This document shows, in pieces, positions 8,924 through 17,190 of a DNA stretch of 64,000 nucleotides. Below the pieces are notes generated by a model, which saw only the letters and a program-made list of their open reading frames with translations, was not told where the DNA came from and did no database searches. The position numbers and the translations under genes are program-made. Source of the stretch: Saccharopolyspora elongata. GTDB lineage: Bacteria > Actinomycetota > Actinomycetes > Mycobacteriales > Pseudonocardiaceae. The stretch's first letter is position 1, and every line of letters begins with the position of its first letter. The stretch covers positions 85,668-149,667 of the forward strand of contig NZ_SMKW01000015.1 in the NCBI RefSeq assembly GCF_004348985.1. The letters are read 5' to 3'.

Positions 8924-9469
8924 CACCTCACTGTGACACCGGTCTCCTGGACCGGGTGGTGGGTGATGGTGCCGCACGGCACCACGCGGCGTCTCGCTTT
9001 AGCACCTATCGGAAGTTGTGGAAGTTCTGTCACCGACCCGGAGGTGCGGGTTCACGGGTGGCCTCGACGTCGAAGGGCGGCGTCTCGCCGGGACCTGCGG
9101 TGATGGCGTCGTCACCCGGCGTCGCGGGAGCCGGGCACGCGGTGCCGTCCAGCCGCAAGACCGGGGCCGGGCCGAGCTGCTGCACCCCTGCCCGCAGGAT
9201 GATCATCCACAGTAGACAAGAAGATGCCGGGTGTTCACCTGGATTCCGGGCTGCCGCCACGTGTTCGATCCGGTCGCGCCGAAGTGGATTCGCCCTGGTC
9301 AGGAATCGGGCGCTCGGCCGGGGATGCGCCGGGTCCGCGTATACTCCGAGCCATTGGGAAACGACGGGTCACCTGGTCCCACGGGAACCGGCACGCCACG
9401 GACTCCCGCACCGGACGACGGCGGCGTCGCGGGGCCCAGGTTTCCACGACAGCGAATGGAAGTACGCCC
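8924..9469. other. Intergenic region between tctC and tatA without a convincing gene
   Basis: About 550 bases between divergent genes. The tct-proximal part (8995-9040) is relatively AT-rich and holds a short direct repeat, GAAGTTGTGGAAGTTCTG, so it probably contains the tct promoter. A 12-bp palindrome GGATGATCATCC lies at 9198-9209, and a TATACT hexamer at 9340-9345 could be a -10 element for tatA. Open frames here have no recognisable protein features. Confidence 0.4.
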
Positions 9470-9715
9470 ATGGGTTCGCTCAGTGCCTGGCACTGGCTGA
9501 TCGTGCTCGCCGCGGTCCTGCTGCTGTTCGGATCGGCGAAGCTGCCGAAGATGGCCCGCTCGCTCGGCCAGTCCGCCCGCGTGCTCAAAGCCGAAGCGCG
9601 CGGCCTGAAGGACGACGAGAAGGCCGCAGCCGAGCGCGACCAGGACAAGCTGGACTCCGGCAAGCCCAGCCCGCAGCAGGTCGACGACAAGCAGCGCGAC
9701 GACCCGAAGAGCTGA
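9470..9715 (+). CDS. tatA: Twin-arginine translocase subunit TatA/TatE-like
   Basis: An 81-residue protein with the TatA plan: a short periplasmic N-terminus, one membrane helix (WHWLIVLAAVLLLFG, residues 8-21), the FGSAKLPK hinge, an amphipathic helix (MARSLGQSARVLKAEARGLK) and a charged tail. TatA oligomers form the pore that exports folded proteins carrying RR signal peptides. The ATG at 9470 is chosen because the family always starts just before the membrane helix; the longer open frame upstream is non-homologous. No tatC or tatB is nearby, so this may be one of several paralogues. The DUF4185 protein at 23816-25603 carries a likely Tat signal. Confidence 0.9.
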   Translation: MGSLSAWHWLIVLAAVLLLFGSAKLPKMARSLGQSARVLKAEARGLKDDEKAAAERDQDKLDSGKPSPQQVDDKQRDDPKS

Positions 9716-9736
9716 CAGCCCCGCGCGAGGAGCCGC

Positions 9737-9767
9737 AGGCCCCGGCCGCCCACGGCGACCGGGGCCT
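9737..9767 (+). terminator. Intrinsic terminator after tatA
   Basis: A 9-bp GC-rich inverted repeat (AGGCCCCGG at 9737-9745, its complement at 9759-9767) lies 22 bases past the tatA stop and is followed by TTGCC. Confidence 0.6.
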
Positions 9768-9821
9768 TGCCGCGCCGGGACTCGGTCGCATCCGCGAAGG
9801 CTGGCCGTACCCAAAGGATAA

Positions 9822-10019
9822 ATTTCATTCAATACTGAAGATATCGACTACATCGATCCCTCGGAGGAGCTTCGCTTCATCGCTCCGGGACAGCCCGTGC
9901 CGCGATCACCCGGAATCATCAGCACCATCCACAAGGGACAGTGGCTCGAGGTAAGCGACGGCGGACCGCGCCGGTTCGCCTTGCGCTACAGCCAGTCCCG
10001 CTTCTTGAACAGGGCGTAG
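9822..10019 (+). CDS. Short ORF with coding character but no ATG/GTG start
   Basis: Between tatA and corA, the plus-strand frame from 9822 to the TAG at 10017-10019 encodes 65 residues of normal protein-like sequence: DIDYIDPSEELRFIAPGQPV, then PRSPGIISTIHKGQWLEV and a basic tail RRFALRYSQSRFLNRA. Third codon positions are mostly G or C, as in real genes here. No ATG, GTG or TTG precedes this stretch; the frame opens after a TAA at 9819. The only candidate start is an ATT at 9822 just downstream of AAAGGA. The 5' end lies in an unusually AT-rich patch and the 3' end overlaps corA by 34 bases. It may be a small gene using ATT, or a gene that lost its start. I do not recognise the family. Confidence 0.45.
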   Translation: MSFNTEDIDYIDPSEELRFIAPGQPVPRSPGIISTIHKGQWLEVSDGGPRRFALRYSQSRFLNRA

Positions 10020-10960
10020 ATCGCGATGCACAGCACCACGGTCGCCGACGCCGAGACCCAGAAACCCCACGGCTGCTGGGCACCCGGGTACGGCACGTTC
10101 TGCCCGTAGAAGCCGGTGATCGCCGTGGGCACGGCGATGATCGCGGCCCAGCCGGTGACCTTCTTCATGATCATGTTCAGCCGGTGGCCCTGCAGGTTGA
10201 GCTGGGTTTCCCGCACCGTCGTGATCAGGTCCCGCAGCGACTCGGTCCACTCCGAGGCCCGCAGCACGTGGTCCTGGACGTCGTGGAAGTACGGCGCCAG
10301 GGTCTCGTCGACCAGCCGCATGTCCGGCCGCGCGACCGTGTTCAGCACCTCCCGCATCGGCACGACCGCGCGCCGCATCCGCACCAGGCTCTTGCGCAGG
10401 TGCAGCGAGCGCCGTTGCAGGGCGTCGTGGTCCGGTTTGTCGTTGAACACCAGATCTTCCAGCGCTTCGATCTGGTCGTCCAGCACCTGCGCGGCCTCGA
10501 AGTGGCCATCGACGATGTAGTCCAGCAGCCCGTGCAGCAGGAAACCGGCTCCGCTCTTGGCCAACCCCTCCGGCGCGGTGTCCCAGCGGTGCACGACGGC
10601 GTCGATGTCGAAGTGCTCGTCCTTGCGGACCGTGACCAGCGCGCGGTCGGTGATGAAGGCCGCCAGCTCCGAGGTGCGCAGGTGCCCGGTCTGCGGGTTC
10701 ATCCGCACCGCGTAGGCGGTGAGCAGCGAGTGGGCGCGGAAGCACTCCAGCTTGGCCCGCTCCTGGGTGTGGATCGCACCCTCCACCGCCAGTTCGTGCA
10801 GCCCGAGCTCTTCGCTGATGGCGGCCAGGTCCTCGGCCGTGGGTGCGCAGAAGTCCAGCCACACCGTCGCGGCGGTGTCGGCGAGGTGGTCGGAAACGTC
10901 GGCTACGGGGAAGTCTTCGGCGTCGAGGATGCCGTTGCGGTACACGCGGGTGCGAGCCAT
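9986..10960 (-). CDS. corA: CorA-family magnesium/cobalt transporter
   Basis: A 324-residue protein with the CorA plan: a long acidic cytoplasmic domain with extended helices (about 1-260) and two C-terminal membrane helices (GWAAIIAVPTAITGFYG and ASATVVLCIAIYALF). The pore motif normally YGMN is YGQN here (GFYGQNVPYPG), a variant also found in actinobacterial members. CorA pentamers let Mg2+ or Co2+ in down the membrane potential. The basic ending KKRDWL is typical. It stands alone, divergent from the M50 protease gene. The intergenic region has an 8-bp inverted repeat (GATCCAGG at 11017-11024 and its complement at 11039-11046) of unknown role. Confidence 0.9.
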   Translation of the reverse strand: MARTRVYRNGILDAEDFPVADVSDHLADTAATVWLDFCAPTAEDLAAISEELGLHELAVEGAIHTQERAKLECFRAHSLLTAYAVRMNPQTGHLRTSELAAFITDRALVTVRKDEHFDIDAVVHRWDTAPEGLAKSGAGFLLHGLLDYIVDGHFEAAQVLDDQIEALEDLVFNDKPDHDALQRRSLHLRKSLVRMRRAVVPMREVLNTVARPDMRLVDETLAPYFHDVQDHVLRASEWTESLRDLITTVRETQLNLQGHRLNMIMKKVTGWAAIIAVPTAITGFYGQNVPYPGAQQPWGFWVSASATVVLCIAIYALFKKRDWL

Positions 10961-11145
10961 GACCGGACAGGCTAGCGATCACACCCCAGAAGACGTGAGG
11001 ACTTCGTCGAACACGTGATCCAGGAGACACCCTCCCCACCTGGATCGCGGTTCGTCGCGCTCTCGCACCGCCGCTCCGGCTCGGCGTGATCCTGGGAGCG
11101 GGGAGGCACACTGGAGGTGAGGCTCAATCCGGCAGAGGTGCGGTC

Positions 11146-12336
11146 ATGCGCGGAACGGTCCCGGTGGGACGAGTGGCTGGGGTGCGGATCGGGCTGCACT
11201 GGAGCGTGCTCGGCATCGTCGTGCTGGTCGCCATCGGGCTGGCGGGCTACCAGCTGCCGCTGGCGTTCCCCGGGCACTCCGCCGTCGGCTACGCGCTGGC
11301 CGGGCTGGCCGCCGCGGTCCTCCTGGTCGGTTCGCTGCTGGCGCACGAACTCGCGCACGCGATCGTGGCCCGCCGCAACGGTGTCGCGGTCGAGGGCATC
11401 ACGCTGTGGCTGCTGGGCGGGATCGCCCAGTTGCGGGACGAGGCGCGCAGTCCCGGCGCCGACCTGCGCATATCGATCGTCGGGCCCGTCGCCAGCGCCG
11501 TGGTGGGCGTGGCATTCGGGGTGCTGGCCTGGGGCGCGGCCCGGGTGGGTGCGGGCGGCCTCGTCGTGGGCGTGCTGACCTACCTGGCGTTGCTGAACCT
11601 CGTGCTGGCGGTGTTCAACCTCGTTCCGGCCGCTCCGCTGGACGGCGGCCGCGTGCTGCGCGCCGCGCTGTGGCGATGGCGCGGCGACCGGTTCGAGGCG
11701 GCCGCGTGGTCGGCCCGCGCCGGGCTCGGGCTCGGTGGCCTGCTGGTCGCCGCCGGATTCGCGCAGTCGATCCTCCAGGGACCCGAGGGGATGTGGTGGA
11801 TCCTGCTGGGGCTCTTCATCGCGAGCATCGCCTTCGCCGAGGAGCGCCAGGCCCGCGCGGGGATGGCGCTGTCCGGGGTGCTGATGCGGGACGTGATGTC
11901 GCATCCGGTCGAGACCGTCGACGGCCGTTCGACGACCGGCGAGTTCCTGGACCGCCGCCCCGCGCACGCCAGCTTCCCCGTGGTGCGCGAGGACGGCGGG
12001 GTCGACGGACTGGTCTCCCTCCGCCGGATCCGCTCGCTGACCGCCTGCGGCCAGCCACCCGCCACGCTGCGCGACGCCGCCTGCCCGATGGCCCACGTGC
12101 CCACCGCGGCACCGGACGAGCCGCTGGCGGCGGTCCTGCCCCGGCTGTCGGAGTCCACCGACGGGCACGTCCTGATCTTTGACGCCGGCCGGCTGGTGGG
12201 CATCGTCGCGCCGTCGGACATCGACCGCGCCGTCGCGGCGCGCGGCGTCCACGTCATCCTGCCCGCGACGGTGGAACGCGAAGCGAACCGGCAGGCCCCG
12301 CCGCCGAACTGGTGGTATCCCGGCCGGCCGCGCTGA
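11146..12336 (+). CDS. Site-2 protease family membrane metalloprotease with CBS domains (Rip3-like)
   Basis: A 396-residue intramembrane protease. The zinc site HELAH lies in the third membrane segment (LLVGSLLAHELAHAIVARRN), and the second metal motif is the DGGRVLRA sequence after NLVPAAPL. About six membrane segments precede a cytoplasmic pair of CBS domains (from LMRDVMSHPVETVDG to the C-terminus), which bind adenine nucleotides. This matches Mycobacterium tuberculosis Rip3 (Rv2625c), a member of the DosR dormancy regulon. The ATG at 11146 follows GCAGAGG; a longer frame lacks similarity. It converges with pncB, four bases apart, and sits near a universal stress protein, recalling the mycobacterial neighbourhood. 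Confidence 0.9.
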   Translation: MRGTVPVGRVAGVRIGLHWSVLGIVVLVAIGLAGYQLPLAFPGHSAVGYALAGLAAAVLLVGSLLAHELAHAIVARRNGVAVEGITLWLLGGIAQLRDEARSPGADLRISIVGPVASAVVGVAFGVLAWGAARVGAGGLVVGVLTYLALLNLVLAVFNLVPAAPLDGGRVLRAALWRWRGDRFEAAAWSARAGLGLGGLLVAAGFAQSILQGPEGMWWILLGLFIASIAFAEERQARAGMALSGVLMRDVMSHPVETVDGRSTTGEFLDRRPAHASFPVVREDGGVDGLVSLRRIRSLTACGQPPATLRDAACPMAHVPTAAPDEPLAAVLPRLSESTDGHVLIFDAGRLVGIVAPSDIDRAVAARGVHVILPATVEREANRQAPPPNWWYPGRPR

Positions 12337-12340
12337 CCGC

Positions 12341-13657
12341 TCACAACGCCTGTTCCAGCCGGTGCCGGACGGATTCGGCGGACCGCAGCAGCATCGGCGT
12401 CGCGTGCACCTCGACCGGCTCGGGGCCGACGAGCCGACGGGCCGGTTCGGGCAGCCACCGGAGGTCGTGCTCGAACCGGCGCTGCGCCGCCCGGACCGCC
12501 TCCGGCTGATCCACCCGCGCGCCACCGCGCATGGCGGGCTCCAGGAGCGGTTCACGGCCCGCTGGCGGGTCCTCGGTGCGCAGTGCGAGCAGGTCGGGCT
12601 GTCCGGGCTCGCCGCGGTAGACCTGTTTCGCGCCAGGCGCGGTCAGCTTGCCCACGGACAGCTTCATCACCGGCGTCCCGCCGTATTCGACCAGCTTGTA
12701 GGCGCTGTCCAGGGACGGCGCGTCGGCGGAAACGCCCATCTTGGTGCCCACGCCGAACATGTCGATCGGTGCGGCGGCGAGTTCGGCGAGCGCGTGTTCG
12801 TCGAGCCCGCCGCTGGCCATGATCCGGGCACCCGGGAATCCCGCGTCATCCAGCAACCGTCGCGCCTGCACCGCCAGCGCGCCGAGGTCGCCGGAATCCA
12901 GGCGGATCCCGATGCGGCTGCCGGCGGGAAGCTCCCTCGCGACGTCGATCGCGGCGCGCACGCCGTGCAGGGTGTCGTAGGTGTCGACCAGGAACACCAC
13001 GGCATCAGGGAAATCGGCGGCGAACGCGCGGAACGCGGTGCGCTCGTCGGGGAACGCCTCGACGTAGGAGTGCGCCATCGTCCCGGCCGCCCACAGCCCG
13101 AACTCGCGTGCTGCCGCGACGTAGCTGGTGCCCGCGAACCCGGCGATGGCCGAGGCACGAGCGACCGCCCGGGCCGCCCCCAGCCCGTGCGTGCGGCGGG
13201 CGGCGAAGTCGACCAGGTCCGCGTGCGGCGCGGCGATCCGGCAGCGGGCCGCCTTGGCCGCCACCGCCGTCTGGAACGTCGCGAAGTTCAGCAGCGCCGT
13301 CTCCACCAGCTGCGCCTGCGGCAGCGGCGCCGTGACCTCCAGGAGGGGTTCACCGGCGAAGACCACCCGGCCCTCGGGCACGGCCAGCACGTCGCCGGTG
13401 AAGCGCAGTTCCGCCAGCGCGGCCAGATCGCCTTCCGGCAGGTGCACGACGTCGCCGAGGTAGGCCAGGTCTTCGGCGGCGAAATGCAGCCGTTCCAGGA
13501 AGTCCAGGCAGTCGGCGAGCCCCGCGGCCACCAGGAATCCGCGCTCGCGCGGCAGTTCCCGCACGAACAGGCTGAACGTCGCGGGCAACGTCATGCCCCG
13601 GCGCAGATAGCCGGCCGCCATCCTGATCTCGTAGAGATCGGTGCACAGACCCGTCAT
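12341..13657 (-). CDS. pncB: Nicotinate phosphoribosyltransferase
   Basis: A 438-residue enzyme joining nicotinate to PRPP to give nicotinate mononucleotide, the Preiss-Handler entry to NAD. Visible motifs are the opening TDLYEIRMAAGYLRRGM, FSLFVRELPRERGFLVAAGL, the catalytic-core VFLVDTYDTLHG and GIRLDSGDLGAL, and GVGTKMGVS near the phosphate-binding region. Length matches the short actinobacterial PncB form. A second pncB (Rv0573c) belongs to the M. tuberculosis DosR regulon, and this copy also neighbours a universal stress gene. Its promoter region is shared with the divergent usp gene and holds a perfect palindrome. The last residues (VRHRLEQAL) are helical, without an extra domain. Confidence 0.93.
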   Translation of the reverse strand: MTGLCTDLYEIRMAAGYLRRGMTLPATFSLFVRELPRERGFLVAAGLADCLDFLERLHFAAEDLAYLGDVVHLPEGDLAALAELRFTGDVLAVPEGRVVFAGEPLLEVTAPLPQAQLVETALLNFATFQTAVAAKAARCRIAAPHADLVDFAARRTHGLGAARAVARASAIAGFAGTSYVAAAREFGLWAAGTMAHSYVEAFPDERTAFRAFAADFPDAVVFLVDTYDTLHGVRAAIDVARELPAGSRIGIRLDSGDLGALAVQARRLLDDAGFPGARIMASGGLDEHALAELAAAPIDMFGVGTKMGVSADAPSLDSAYKLVEYGGTPVMKLSVGKLTAPGAKQVYRGEPGQPDLLALRTEDPPAGREPLLEPAMRGGARVDQPEAVRAAQRRFEHDLRWLPEPARRLVGPEPVEVHATPMLLRSAESVRHRLEQAL

Positions 13658-13750
13658 CGCCGCGGTCGCCTCCCGGATCGACGGTTGCGCCCGCCGCGCC
13701 GCCCCGTCCAGAGGAGATGGTCACCAGGGGCGCGCTCCCGTACGCGCCGG

Positions 13751-13768
13751 TAGGGCCGATCGGCCCTA
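13751..13768. promoter_or_regulatory. Perfect 18-bp palindrome between pncB and usp, candidate dormancy-regulator site
   Basis: TAGGGCCGATCGGCCCTA is a perfect palindrome centred 65 bp upstream of the usp start and about 102 bp upstream of pncB. Its GGGCC-N4-GGCCC form has the layout of DosR/DevR-type boxes (GGGAC-N4-GTCCC in mycobacteria). Both flanking genes are of types that such regulators control. The link is inferred; it could also be a simple hairpin. Confidence 0.45.
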
Positions 13769-13824
13769 GCGGCACGCCCGTCCTGCTGGCACGGTCGCGC
13801 AGGAACCTCGTGGGGGCGCGGAGC

Positions 13825-14643
13825 ATGGCTCGAGAAGAACAGTCCGTCGTGGTCGGAGTGGACGGCTCCGGCGCATCGGCGCGGGCGGCGCTCTGGGCGG
13901 CCGCGGAAGCCGTTCGGTTGTCGGTTCCGCTGCGGCTCGTGCTGGTCAGCGACGATCCGGCGCGGGAGCCCTACGCCAAGGAGCTGGTCCACGACATCGA
14001 CGCCCGCTGCCGGCACGCCGCCGGCGAGCTGGACATCGTCGACGAGGTCGCCTACGGCCATCCCGCCGCGGAGCTGGTGCACCGGTCGGAATCCGCCCGG
14101 CTGCTGGTGGTGGGTTCCCACGGGCACGGCGCCCTCCGAGGCGCGCTGCTCGGTTCGATAAGCGCTGCGGTGGCCGCGCACGCCACGTCGCCGGTCGTCG
14201 TGGTGCGCGGTGTGGGCCCGGCGAAGTCCGGCCCGGTCGTCGTCGGGGTCGACGACTCGCCGGGCAGCCGGACCGCCCTGCACTACGCCTTCGACGCCGC
14301 CAACCGGCGGAGCAGCGAACTGGTCGCCGTGCAGGCGCTGCCGAACAGCTACTTCACCCCCGGACCCCACGACGGCCCGGACCGCGACAAGCTGTTCACC
14401 CAGGCCGAACTGCGCCTCGCCGAGCAGGTGTCGGCCTGGAGCGACGCCTACCCGGAGGTCGCCGTGCGCCGGATCGTGTCGAACGTCCCGCCGGTGACGG
14501 CCCTGTGCGACGCCGCCCAGCACGCGCAGCTGCTGGTGGTCGGCCAGCGCGGGCGCGGAGGATTCACCGCGCTGCGGCTGGGTTCGGTGGCGAGAGGCGT
14601 CCTGCACCGCGCGCCGTGCCCGGTCGCGGTGGTTCCCCGCTGA
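13825..14643 (+). CDS. Universal stress protein with two USP domains
   Basis: A 272-residue tandem USP protein. Domain one starts VVVGVDGSGASARAALWAAA and ends LVVGSHGHGALRGALLGSIS with VVVVRG. Domain two starts VVVGVDDSPGSRTALHYAF and ends LVVGQRGRGGFTALRLGSVA with CPVAVVPR. Both carry the G-x2-G-x9-G ATP-binding pattern in their last loops. Such proteins bind ATP and help survival in hypoxia or stationary phase; M. tuberculosis Rv2623 has the same layout. I start at the ATG at 13825, preceded by a G-rich site, because the 36-residue upstream extension has no similarity. Divergent from pncB. Confidence 0.93.
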   Translation: MAREEQSVVVGVDGSGASARAALWAAAEAVRLSVPLRLVLVSDDPAREPYAKELVHDIDARCRHAAGELDIVDEVAYGHPAAELVHRSESARLLVVGSHGHGALRGALLGSISAAVAAHATSPVVVVRGVGPAKSGPVVVGVDDSPGSRTALHYAFDAANRRSSELVAVQALPNSYFTPGPHDGPDRDKLFTQAELRLAEQVSAWSDAYPEVAVRRIVSNVPPVTALCDAAQHAQLLVVGQRGRGGFTALRLGSVARGVLHRAPCPVAVVPR

Positions 14644-14800
14644 CCACAGTGGATGGCCGCGCGCGAACCCGCCCTGGCCGAAAAGGGAGATTCGGTCGAT
14701 CTCACGGGCGAAATCCGACCGCGCGACACTGCCGGAACTCCCTAGCCCAGCCGGAGCTCTCGTGATCGACCCGTGACTTCCGTCGGCCGGAAACGCCCAA

Positions 14801-14934
14801 TTTCAGGCGAAACCGGATCCGCCTGCTGAAGACGCCGGTGGCGATTTCGCGCGAAATCGCCATCCCTCCCCCACGTGAAATGCCGATTTCGCGCGAAATC
14901 AGCGCCCGGCACAGGCGGCCGCGGCGCCGCCTGT
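14801..14934. repeat. Paired palindrome, GCGC-core type (copy B)
   Basis: Two perfect palindromes with TTTCGCGCGAAA cores lie at 14839-14862 (24 bp, ends TGGCGA/TCGCCA) and 14885-14900 (16 bp), with centres 42 bp apart. A degenerate third unit, TTTCAGGCGAAA, lies at 14801-14812, and a further hairpin (CAGGCGGC/GCCGCCTG) closes the block near 14934. It lies in the 425-bp gap between usp and a same-direction transporter gene. No open frame in the gap looks like a protein; peptides such as ISREI and FARN that appear in translation come from the palindromes. Confidence 0.85.
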
Positions 14935-15068
14935 CGCACCTCTGGTGCAGGATGGCCCGGCAGGGTCTCGAGCGGGTACGGCGACGCACTCCGGCTTGAG
15001 GTCCTCCGGGGCGACCGGCGATGATCTTGCTCCGGCCCCGTTGCCATCCCGACACGTGAGGACTGCCG

Positions 15069-16400
15069 ATGACCACCCACGACGGCGAAGCCGCGTTACC
15101 GACGCGCCGGATCGCGCTCGCTTCCTTCGCCGGCACGACGATCGAGTTCTACGACTTCTTCATCTACGGCACCGCGGCCGCGCTGGTGTTCCCCAAGGTC
15201 TTCTTCCCCGCGCTCGGCACCGCGGCGGGCACGATCGCCTCGCTCGCCTCGGTCGCGGTGGCGTTCGTCGCCCGCCCACTGGGCTCCGCGCTGTTCGGCC
15301 ACCTCGGAGACCGGTTGGGGCGCAAGCGGACCCTGGTCTACACGCTGCTGCTGATGGGGTTTTCGACCGTAGCCATCGGCGCGCTGCCGGGCTCGGCGAC
15401 GCTCGGAATCGCCGCGCCGGTCATCCTCATGGTCCTGCGGTTCATGCAGGGCGTCGCGGTGGGTGGCGAATGGGGCGGCGCGGCCCTGCTGGCGGTGGAG
15501 TACGCCCCGCCCGGCAAGCACGGCCGCTTCGGGATGTTCCCGCAGCTCGGTCCCGGCACGGCCTTCGGCCTGAGCAGCGCGACCTTCCTGGCGGTCGAGC
15601 TGGTGCTGAGCCCGGACGCGTTCCTGGCCTGGGGCTGGCGAATCCCGTTCCTGCTCAGCGCCCTGCTGGTCGGCATCGGCCTCTACGTGCGGCTGCGGAT
15701 TGAGGAGACCCCGGTCTTCCGCGAGCTGCACGCCGAGCGGGAACGCCGGATCCGGGACGCCGCGCCGCTGCGCGCCGCGTTCGGCCGCGACACCCGGCTG
15801 ATCCTGCTCGCCGGGGGCACCGTGGCCGCGGCGTTCGCGCTGAACTACATGGGCACCGTTTACCTCACCACCTACGGCAGCACGGTGCTGGCGATCCCGC
15901 GCCCGACCATGCTCGCGCTCGGCGTGGTCGGCGGGATCGTGCTGGCCGCGGCCACGGCGGCCGGTGCGGCCGCATCGGACCGGTTCGGCAGGCGCCGCGT
16001 GGTCCTCGTCGGGAACGTGGTCACCTTCGCCTGCGGGCTGATCGCCTTCCCGGTCATCGACACCGCGAACACCGCGCTCGTCGGGATCGGCCTGTGCCTG
16101 CTGATGATCGGGGGCGGGATCGTCCTCGGCCCGGCGGCCGCCTACCTAGCCGAGCTGTTCGCCACCGGGCACCGCTACACCGCGGCGGGCATGAGCTACA
16201 ACGTGGCGACCATCATCGGCGGCGGTGTGCCGCCCGTCCTCGCCGCGGGCCTGGCCGCCGCGTACGGCAGCAACGCCATCGGGGTGATGCTAGGGGTGTA
16301 CGACGTGCTGAGCATCGTCTGCGGCCTGCTGCTGCCGGAAACGAAGGAGCGCTCACTCCGCCGGATCGACGCCCCGGCGCACTCGCTCGCACAGCAGTAG
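15069..16400 (+). CDS. MFS transporter, metabolite:H+ symporter (MHS) type
   Basis: A 443-residue, 12-helix transporter. FAGTTIEFYDFFIYGTAAAL in helix 1 and the loop 2-3 motif GHLGDRLGRKRTL mark the MHS branch of the MFS (shikimate, proline/betaine, alpha-ketoglutarate and citrate carriers). GVAVGGEWGGAALLAVEYAP is the usual helix 4-5 sequence. Substrate is likely a carboxylate or zwitterion but cannot be named. Start ATG follows TGAGGAC. It stands alone between repeat copy B and a two-sided terminator. Two other MHS-type transporters occur at 31257-32603 and 62071-63399. Confidence 0.9.
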   Translation: MTTHDGEAALPTRRIALASFAGTTIEFYDFFIYGTAAALVFPKVFFPALGTAAGTIASLASVAVAFVARPLGSALFGHLGDRLGRKRTLVYTLLLMGFSTVAIGALPGSATLGIAAPVILMVLRFMQGVAVGGEWGGAALLAVEYAPPGKHGRFGMFPQLGPGTAFGLSSATFLAVELVLSPDAFLAWGWRIPFLLSALLVGIGLYVRLRIEETPVFRELHAERERRIRDAAPLRAAFGRDTRLILLAGGTVAAAFALNYMGTVYLTTYGSTVLAIPRPTMLALGVVGGIVLAAATAAGAAASDRFGRRRVVLVGNVVTFACGLIAFPVIDTANTALVGIGLCLLMIGGGIVLGPAAAYLAELFATGHRYTAAGMSYNVATIIGGGVPPVLAAGLAAAYGSNAIGVMLGVYDVLSIVCGLLLPETKERSLRRIDAPAHSLAQQ

Positions 16401-16406
16401 GAACGT

Positions 16407-16450
16407 CCACAGTGGGCGGATCCGAAGACTCTCGGGTCCGCCCACTGTGG
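16407..16450. terminator. Bidirectional terminator between convergent genes
   Basis: A 17-bp inverted repeat with one G-U-type mismatch (16407-16423 with 16434-16450, core CCACAGTGGGCGGATCC) fills the gap between the MHS transporter stop and the end of the minus-strand YczE-like gene, so it can serve both. Confidence 0.85.
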
Positions 16451-17176
16451 TCACTCGTGGTCGCCGGCGAGGCGAACGGTCGTGAAGCGCAGGAAGTTCT
16501 GCACCATCGGGCCCATGCAGAACGCGATCAGCAGCGTGCCGAAGCCGACCGTGCCGCCCAGGATCCAGCCGGCGGCCAGGACGACCACCTCGATCCCGGT
16601 GCGGACCATCCAGATCGGCCTGCCGGTGATGCGCACCGCGCCGGTCATCAGCCCGTCCCGCGGCCCCGAACCGAACCTGGCCCCCAGGTAGACGGCGTCG
16701 AAGAAGGTCAGCATCAGCAGCCCGAGGACGAAGTAGCCGAGCTGCTGCGGCAGCGAAGCGGGCATCGGCAAGAAGGAAGCCGCGACGTCCGCGGACGTTC
16801 CGACCAGGACGACGTTCAGGAAGGTGCCGACCCCCGGCAGTTCCCGGAGCGGGATCCAGCAGAGCAGCACGGCGACGGCCGTCAGGTTCGTCGCCCAGCC
16901 GAACGTCATCCCCGAGCGCAGCGAGATGCCCTCCGCCAGAACGCTCCAGCTCGAAGCCCCCAGCGACGACTGGACCAGGAACGTGAGGGACGTGCCGTAC
17001 CCGATCAGCCCCACGACCAGCTGCGGGAACCGCCACGCCTTCTTCTCGGCGCGGAGCTGCTCGGCGGCCGTCATCCGGCGGGCCACCGAATGGCGGCGGC
17101 TTTTCGGTTGCGAGATCGAAGCCACGGGTGTCCTCAACGTCGGTTCTGGATCAACGCCGACGATCGTGCCCGCCAT
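16451..17176 (-). CDS. YczE/YitT-like membrane protein
   Basis: A 241-residue protein with five membrane segments after a basic, Ser/Arg-rich N-terminus. GLIGYGTSLTFLVQSSLGAS, then the GTFLNVVLVGTSADVAASFL and GARFGSGPRDGLMTGAVRIT regions match the YczE/YyaS/YitT membrane family; the last of these is its best conserved stretch. Function is unestablished; transport is suspected. It is divergent from a MocR-type regulator 41 bp away. That pairing (YczR with YczE) is widespread in Gram-positive bacteria and suggests the regulator controls this gene. The start is uncertain: an ATG at 17074 would remove the basic extension but lacks a clear ribosome site. Confidence 0.85.
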   Translation of the reverse strand: MAGTIVGVDPEPTLRTPVASISQPKSRRHSVARRMTAAEQLRAEKKAWRFPQLVVGLIGYGTSLTFLVQSSLGASSWSVLAEGISLRSGMTFGWATNLTAVAVLLCWIPLRELPGVGTFLNVVLVGTSADVAASFLPMPASLPQQLGYFVLGLLMLTFFDAVYLGARFGSGPRDGLMTGAVRITGRPIWMVRTGIEVVVLAAGWILGGTVGFGTLLIAFCMGPMVQNFLRFTTVRLAGDHE

Positions 17177-17190
17177 CTGGCATCGGATGA

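Noticed and set aside
9030..9260. 76-residue minus-strand frame upstream of tatA
   Set aside because: Proline-rich, no ribosome site, and no protein-like pattern; treated as intergenic.
11017..11046. Inverted repeat GATCCAGG-N14-CCTGGATC between corA and the M50 protease as a DosR site
   Set aside because: It lacks the GGGNC/GNCCC form; kept only as a remark under corA.
14702..15136. Minus-strand frames of 112-144 residues in the gap after usp
   Set aside because: Their only distinctive peptides (ISREI, FARN) are translations of the palindromic repeat.
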